Shown piece after piece: positions 60,283 through 64,000 of a stretch of 64,000 nt of DNA. The position numbers were made by a program, and so were the translations under genes. This DNA comes from Streptomyces sp. NRRL F-5122 (GTDB taxonomy: Bacteria > Actinomycetota > Actinomycetes > Streptomycetales > Streptomycetaceae). The number at the start of each line of letters is the position of its first letter. Position 1 is the first letter of the stretch. The stretch is taken from the NCBI RefSeq assembly GCF_001507435.1, contig NZ_LMWH01000244.1, forward strand, positions 1 through 64,000, given 5' to 3'. Under the pieces are notes generated by a model. That model was not told the origin of the DNA and did not search any database. It saw nothing but the letters and a program-made list of their open reading frames with translations.

Positions 60283-61512
60283 TCAATGACGGGCAGCGCG
60301 AGCCCATTCGCCGAGGACGGGGACACAGGACTCGGCGAAGTACTCGTAGTCGGCGGGGGTGTTGTAGACATGGGCGGACACCCGCAGATAACCGATGCCG
60401 TCGAAGCTGGTGAAGGCCGCCTCCACGCCCAGTTCCCCGGCCGCGCGGTCGCGCAGCGCGTCGGCTGCGATGCGGGTGGGACCCAGGCCGTCCGGCAGCC
60501 GTACCAGCCGCATTCCGGGAACCGGCATGCCCACGTCGACGGCATCACCGGAGGTGCCGGTCAGATCGGCGATCGCAGCGCCGATCACGTACGCGGCATA
60601 GTCGGCCAGCTCGTCCATGTAACGGCGTGCGTTCTCCCAACCCCAGGTGCGTTCGACGAAGTCGAGGCTCGTAGGTGCGGAGAGGTAGGCGGTCGCGTCG
60701 AGCGTGCCCTGCTGGTCGAAGCGGTCGGGATACGGGTCGGCCGCCCCCCACGAGTCGATCAGGGGGTACAACTGGTCGCGCAGCGGGCCGCGGGCGACCA
60801 GCGCAGCCGTGCCGCGCGGCGCGCAACCCCACTTGTGCAGATTGCCGACCCAGAAGTCGCAGGTCGCCTGCGAGAGCGGTGAGGCGAGCAGACCGGGGGC
60901 GTGCGCGCCGTCCACGAGCAGTGGGATGCCGCGGCTCCGGGCCGCCTCGCCGATCCGCTCCACCGGCATACGGCGCGCGGTGGCCGAGGTGATGTGGTCG
61001 ACCACGACCAGGTCGGTGCCCTCCCCCATCTCGGCGATCACGGCCGCGGCCGCCTGCTCCTCGTCCGCGTCCAGCGGCACCCGAGCGGTGCGGACCCGGC
61101 CGCCCCAACGGCGCGCCAGCCGCTCCGCGCCCATGGTGACGGCCCCGTAGCCGTGGTCGGTGACGACGATCTCTCCACCACGACGGCGGGCAAGGGCGGC
61201 GAACACGACGCTGGCGCCAGCGCTCGCGTTCGGGACCAGCGCGAGGTCGTCGGCGTCGGCCCCGAGGTAAGCGGCGAGCTCGACCCGGGTGGCGGCGATC
61301 CGCTGCGGCAGTGTCGGGAACCACACCACGGGCGCGCGTTCCATCTCCGCACGCAGCTCCTCCTGGCGCCGCTGGGCCACCAGGGGGACCGCGCCGAAGG
61401 AACCGTGGTTCAGGTGCTTCAGGCCGGGGTCCAGTGACCAGGCCTGCGCGGCGGGCGCTCCGTCGGCCAGCAGCAGGGGGTGAGGTGCGGTGATGACCTC
61501 GGACTCGCTCAC
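60283..61512 (-). CDS. Class V aminotransferase (isopenicillin N epimerase-like)
   Basis: A 409-residue PLP enzyme. HLNHGSFGAVPLVAQRRQEELRAEMERAP is the signature opening of the isopenicillin N epimerase-like group; VVDHITSATARRMPV and VDGAHAPG hold the PLP Asp region, and the PLP Lys is in FWVGNLHKWGCAPRGTAAL. GTG 61512 is chosen with GGGAG 6 bases upstream. Members include epimerases and hercynylcysteine sulfoxide lyase-like proteins; nothing nearby fixes the substrate. It is divergent from a FadR-type GntR gene with a shared palindrome, so that regulator probably controls it. Confidence 0.9.
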   Translation of the reverse strand: MSESEVITAPHPLLLADGAPAAQAWSLDPGLKHLNHGSFGAVPLVAQRRQEELRAEMERAPVVWFPTLPQRIAATRVELAAYLGADADDLALVPNASAGASVVFAALARRRGGEIVVTDHGYGAVTMGAERLARRWGGRVRTARVPLDADEEQAAAAVIAEMGEGTDLVVVDHITSATARRMPVERIGEAARSRGIPLLVDGAHAPGLLASPLSQATCDFWVGNLHKWGCAPRGTAALVARGPLRDQLYPLIDSWGAADPYPDRFDQQGTLDATAYLSAPTSLDFVERTWGWENARRYMDELADYAAYVIGAAIADLTGTSGDAVDVGMPVPGMRLVRLPDGLGPTRIAADALRDRAAGELGVEAAFTSFDGIGYLRVSAHVYNTPADYEYFAESCVPVLGEWARAARH

Positions 61513-61580
61513 GTGACTCCCTATCCACCGGGCCGGAACAGTCAGAGGACAGCACCCGGAGACATATGATGACTCCGCAT

Positions 61581-61594
61581 GTTGACATGACAAC
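61581..61594. promoter_or_regulatory. GntR/FadR-type operator between divergent genes
   Basis: GTTGACATGACAAC is symmetric at 12 of 14 positions, with arms GTTG and CAAC around a CATG core. It lies 69 bases before the aminotransferase start, in the 226-base region shared with the GntR gene. TTG-x-CATG-x-CAA spacing resembles FadR-subfamily sites. Confidence 0.65.
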
Positions 61595-61738
61595 TTCTCC
61601 GGATGCAAGGGATCACAAGGACGGAGTCATCAGATGACTTTCGTCGACAGCGCAGGGCGTCCAGCGGCCCACCGCACCGCGCCGACGGGCTTGCGCGCCC
61701 ATCGCCTCAGCCCGTCCGGGGAGAACTGAGGGGGTCGG

Positions 61739-62443
61739 ATGTCCGCAGTCGAGAAGGCTTTCCACGGTCTACGGCACATGATCGCCACGGGCCGTCTCGG
61801 GCCGGGTGAGCGCATCCCGCCGGAAGGCGAGCTGTGCGAGGAGCTGGGTGTCTCACGCGGATCGCTGCGCGAGGCCGTACGGATGCTCGCCGCCCTGGGA
61901 GTGATCGAGCCGCGGCACGGCTCGGGCACCTATGTCTCCCGGCTCAGGCCCGAGGACGTCATCGGCAGTCTCTCGCTGACCCTCGAACTCCTGCCCCTCT
62001 CGGGTCTGCTGGAGGTGTACGAGATCCGGCGTGTGCTGGAGGCCCACGTCGCGGCCCAGGCCGCGGCGCGCTCGACGCCTGAGACCGTACGCACGCTCTT
62101 CTCGCTCATCGAGGAGATGGAGAACACCGACGACCCCGCCCTGGCCTCCGAACTCGACCATCGCTTCCACGCGGAGATCGCGCGGGTCGGCGGCAACCCC
62201 ACCCTGGCCTCCCTTCTGTCGGTTTTCCGCGCCCGCTCCCGCAAGTACCAGGTCTTCACGCTGCCCGAGGGCTCCGCACTGCGCGCCAAGAGCGACGAGG
62301 ACCACCGTGTCCTGGCCGGCGCCATCGCCGACCGCGACCCCGCGGCGGCCGCCGGGGCCGCCCAGGCCCACGTGGCGCAGACGGAGCGGTGGCTGCGTAC
62401 TTTCACTCCTCCCGTGGAGTACAACGAGGACACGCCCGGCTGA
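61739..62443 (+). CDS. GntR-family regulator, FadR subfamily
   Basis: A 234-residue regulator. Residues 1-70 are the GntR winged helix (GERIPPEGELCEELGVSRGSLREAVRMLAALGVIEPRHGSGTYV region); 80-225 form the all-helical FCD domain with candidate metal ligands Asp and His in ELDHRFHAEIA and His in DEDHRVLAGAI and QAHVAQ. ATG 61739 has GAGGGGG upstream. Divergent from the aminotransferase gene, which it likely represses in response to an organic acid. Confidence 0.92.
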   Translation: MSAVEKAFHGLRHMIATGRLGPGERIPPEGELCEELGVSRGSLREAVRMLAALGVIEPRHGSGTYVSRLRPEDVIGSLSLTLELLPLSGLLEVYEIRRVLEAHVAAQAAARSTPETVRTLFSLIEEMENTDDPALASELDHRFHAEIARVGGNPTLASLLSVFRARSRKYQVFTLPEGSALRAKSDEDHRVLAGAIADRDPAAAAGAAQAHVAQTERWLRTFTPPVEYNEDTPG

Positions 62444-62648
62444 CGCCCGTGCCCCGAAGCGCTCTCCGGAGCGTCCATCCGCCGCGCGACGTCCCACGCC
62501 GTCGATCCGCCCGCTCCTCCGCGCGCGCCGGTAGGCGTCCGCCGGAAATTGGGACAACCGACCCTTCCCGGTCATGAGACCGTCGGCGAACACGGCGGTC
62601 GCCCGGTGAGGATCGAGACGAGCTGGACGATCCGCCCCGGGCCCGGAC

Positions 62649-62671
62649 GTCACATCCGATGTGACTTTTTT
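62649..62671. promoter_or_regulatory. Palindrome followed by T-run upstream of universal stress gene
   Basis: GTCACAT-CCG-ATGTGAC, perfect 7-base arms, followed by six T at 62666-62671. It lies 109 bases before the stress-protein start and 206 bases after the GntR stop. It may be an intrinsic terminator for the GntR transcript or an operator of the stress gene; the T-run favours the first. The surrounding 62444-62779 has no other supported feature. Confidence 0.6.
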
Positions 62672-62779
62672 CCGATCATGAAGGAACAGCAGGCCACCCT
62701 GCGCGGTTTCATCCATCGAAGACGCGATGTCCCAGCGTCCGCCCGCTTTTGCGCACCTCTCGGAAAGGTCAACACGTTC

Positions 62780-63223
62780 ATGTTCCACCACATCCTGGTC
62801 GCCATCGATCCGAGCCCCGCACGCCACACCGCGCTGCGTCTGGCCGGTGACATGGCCCAGCTGACCCAGGCCAAGGTCAGCGTTCTGCACATCGCCGCCT
62901 CCGCCGCCTCGGCCTCGCTCGGCGCCGTCGTCCCCCTGGAGGACGACTCCGAGGCCAAGGCCGTACTGGACGAGGCAGTCGCAGAACTGCGCGAGAAGGG
63001 CATCGCGGCGGACGGCACCGTCACCCAGGCCCTGACCACCATGATCGCGCCGACCATCTCCGACACCGCCGAGGAAGTGGGTGCCGATCTCATCGTGGTC
63101 AGCCCCCACCACCGTGGGTCCGTCGAGGCGTTCTTCCACCCGCGGGTCAGCGACGCGGTCGCCCACGCCAGCCGTGTGGCCGTGCTCCTCGCCCCCGAAG
63201 AGCCCGAGGCGCAGGAGAAGTGA
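62780..63223 (+). CDS. Single-domain universal stress protein
   Basis: A 147-residue UspA protein. The N-terminus HILVAIDPSPARHTALRLAGDMA has the Asp that contacts ATP, but the C-terminal nucleotide loop reads VVSPHHRGSVEAFFHPRVSDAVAHAS, lacking the G-x2-G-x9-G-S glycines, so ATP binding is doubtful. ATG 62780 is preceded by AAAGG. It stands alone, with a terminator directly after it. Confidence 0.88.
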   Translation: MFHHILVAIDPSPARHTALRLAGDMAQLTQAKVSVLHIAASAASASLGAVVPLEDDSEAKAVLDEAVAELREKGIAADGTVTQALTTMIAPTISDTAEEVGADLIVVSPHHRGSVEAFFHPRVSDAVAHASRVAVLLAPEEPEAQEK

Positions 63224-63230
63224 TCCGCGA

Positions 63231-63256
63231 GCGCCCTGTGCCCCGGCACAGGGCGC
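63231..63256 (+). terminator. Terminator after the universal stress gene
   Basis: Perfect 12-base arms GCGCCCTGTGCC and GGCACAGGGCGC with a very short loop, beginning 8 bases after the stop codon. Confidence 0.88.
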
Positions 63257-63634
63257 CGCAAGCTGTCACACGGCGAGCGCGAGGGATACGCCCGCCCCCG
63301 GCGTCGGCCTCCGCTACCGACGCCGGACACCCCCGCGCGACCGGCGCGCGGCACCGCTGTGCGCCCGCTGGGCCACGGAGCCGCGCGTCGGACCGAGACG
63401 CGCCGCCGCCGGAGGCCGGCCCACCCTTGACGAGGTCGTGTCCGCCCCGGAGCCAACGGACGGCGCTCCAGGTGCGGGGACAAAGCGGACATCGGCCGTG
63501 ATGCACGCGCCACCCCCAGCGCCCCCGGAACCGGCCGACGGGCACCACGCATCGACGACCGACACCGCCGAATGGCACATCCCGCCCCCTCCCGGCACGG
63601 CGGGGACGCCCTGCCGGGAGGGTGAGAACCCTGC
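63257..63634. other. Intergenic region without a supported gene
   Basis: Nearly 380 bases of GC-rich, Pro/Arg-coding-looking sequence in all frames, without ribosome-binding sites, repeats or family resemblance. Confidence 0.5.
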
Positions 63635-64000
63635 TCAGCCTGTTCGGGGCCCCGCCTTCCCGGAATCCGGTCCAGCGGATGCGCGCAGGCTGCCCACCGT
63701 CTTCAGCAACCGGTCGGCCGGTCCCCTCAGCTGGGGATGGGCCAGAACCGTGTTGCGCAGACCGCGCACCGGCCGGCGCCACAGCCGATGGGCCGTCGCG
63801 ACCGGGTGAGGCCTGCTCGCGAACCCTTCACCGACCCGCAGTTCCCGGGTCTTGAGCCAGTCCTTGTACTCCTTGTCGCCGCGCCCCATGTCCACGAGCG
63901 TCACGCCGTGCCGGGCCGCCGCCTCCGCCAGCCGCAGATGCATCATCAACCCGGGTGAGTAGTAGCGGAGCTCGGGGTCGTACGCGGTGAACCAGGCTGC
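63635..64000 (-). CDS. GNAT (BioF2/FemAB-like) acetyltransferase, C-terminal part, cut by window edge
   Basis: The frame stays open from the right edge: 122 codons including the stop. The visible part reads FTAYDPELRYYSPGLMMHLR, then LAEAAARHGVTLVDMGRGDKEYKDWLKTRELRVGEG. The Y-x-P-G-L-x-x-x-x-x-x-I/L-x2-A-x2-G-x7-D-x-G-x-G-x2-x-Y-K pattern is the C-terminal half of acetyltransferase family 6 (CelD/BioF2-like GNAT), used in polysaccharide or cell-surface modification. The start lies outside the window. Confidence 0.8.
   Translation of the reverse strand, partial: AAWFTAYDPELRYYSPGLMMHLRLAEAAARHGVTLVDMGRGDKEYKDWLKTRELRVGEGFASRPHPVATAHRLWRRPVRGLRNTVLAHPQLRGPADRLLKTVGSLRASAGPDSGKAGPRTG

Noticed and set aside
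60046..60882. A 278-codon plus-strand frame crossing the remnant region into the aminotransferase
   Set aside because: Mostly antisense to the aminotransferase and without family resemblance.

Overview
The window is a high-GC actinomycete chromosome segment, almost certainly Streptomyces. The evidence is GC-rich codon third positions, GTG and TTG starts, two SpoIIE-type phosphatases, a GH46 chitosanase behind a CsnR-type operator, MmyB/HxlR/TetR/MarR/IclR/GntR regulators, and tightly overlapping operons. No rRNA, tRNA or CRISPR array was seen. Both edges cut genes: an IS110-type transposase tail on the left and a GNAT/FemAB-like protein on the right.

Layout. (1) 0-4.7 kb: transposase tail, two short-chain dehydrogenases each divergent from its regulator (MmyB-type XRE; HxlR with a twin operator), and a GNAT acetyltransferase. 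(2) 4.96-14.8 kb, minus strand: the [NiFe]-hydrogenase maturation genes hypX, an unknown protein, a maturation endopeptidase, then hypA-hypB-hypF-hypC-hypD-hypE, joined by 4-8 bp overlaps at most junctions. (3) 15-25.7 kb: genes unrelated to hydrogenase (SpoIIE phosphatase, secreted chitosanase, a DUF2264 glycosidase-like protein with a 2-hydroxyacid dehydrogenase, a universal stress protein, DUF2071, SRAP/HMCES, a holin-like membrane protein). (4) 25.9-32.1 kb, plus strand: the structural hydrogenase operon, made of a paralogue of the unknown maturation-side protein, a hemerythrin, the small and large subunits of a group 1h (actinobacterial high-affinity) hydrogenase, a NifU-like protein, a cysteine-rich protein and two very small proteins, closed by a strong terminator.

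(5) 32.2-44.8 kb: a TetR/flavodoxin-fold oxidoreductase pair with duplicated operators, a MarR regulator beside an MFS transporter fused to a universal-stress domain, a 1537-residue CtpI-like P-type ATPase divergent from a small basic membrane protein, a second SpoIIE phosphatase, an LPG-synthase-type membrane protein, and a Rieske ferredoxin with a TetR regulator. (6) 45-56.8 kb: a class V aminotransferase, then what looks like an aromatic-catabolism region: amidohydrolase-2 protein, FAD hydroxylase, divergent P450, intradiol dioxygenase, citryl-CoA-lyase-like protein, family III CoA-transferase, IclR regulator with two matching operators, a second amidohydrolase and a DoxX protein. (7) 56.9-64 kb: a two-subunit molybdenum hydroxylase with a Tat signal, a second class V aminotransferase divergent from a FadR-type GntR regulator, and a small universal stress protein.

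How it works together. The two hydrogenase blocks supply what is needed to build an O2-tolerant H2-oxidising enzyme: CN ligands (HypE/F), CO from formyl-tetrahydrofolate (HypX), Fe(CN)2CO assembly (HypC/D), nickel insertion (HypA/B) and C-terminal processing (protease). The accessory set of two paralogous unknown proteins, hemerythrin, NifU-like, cysteine-rich and small proteins is the least explained part of the window. The second notable part is a ring-cleavage operon that lacks the usual maleylacetate reductase and instead carries CoA-transferase and citryl-CoA-lyase-like genes.
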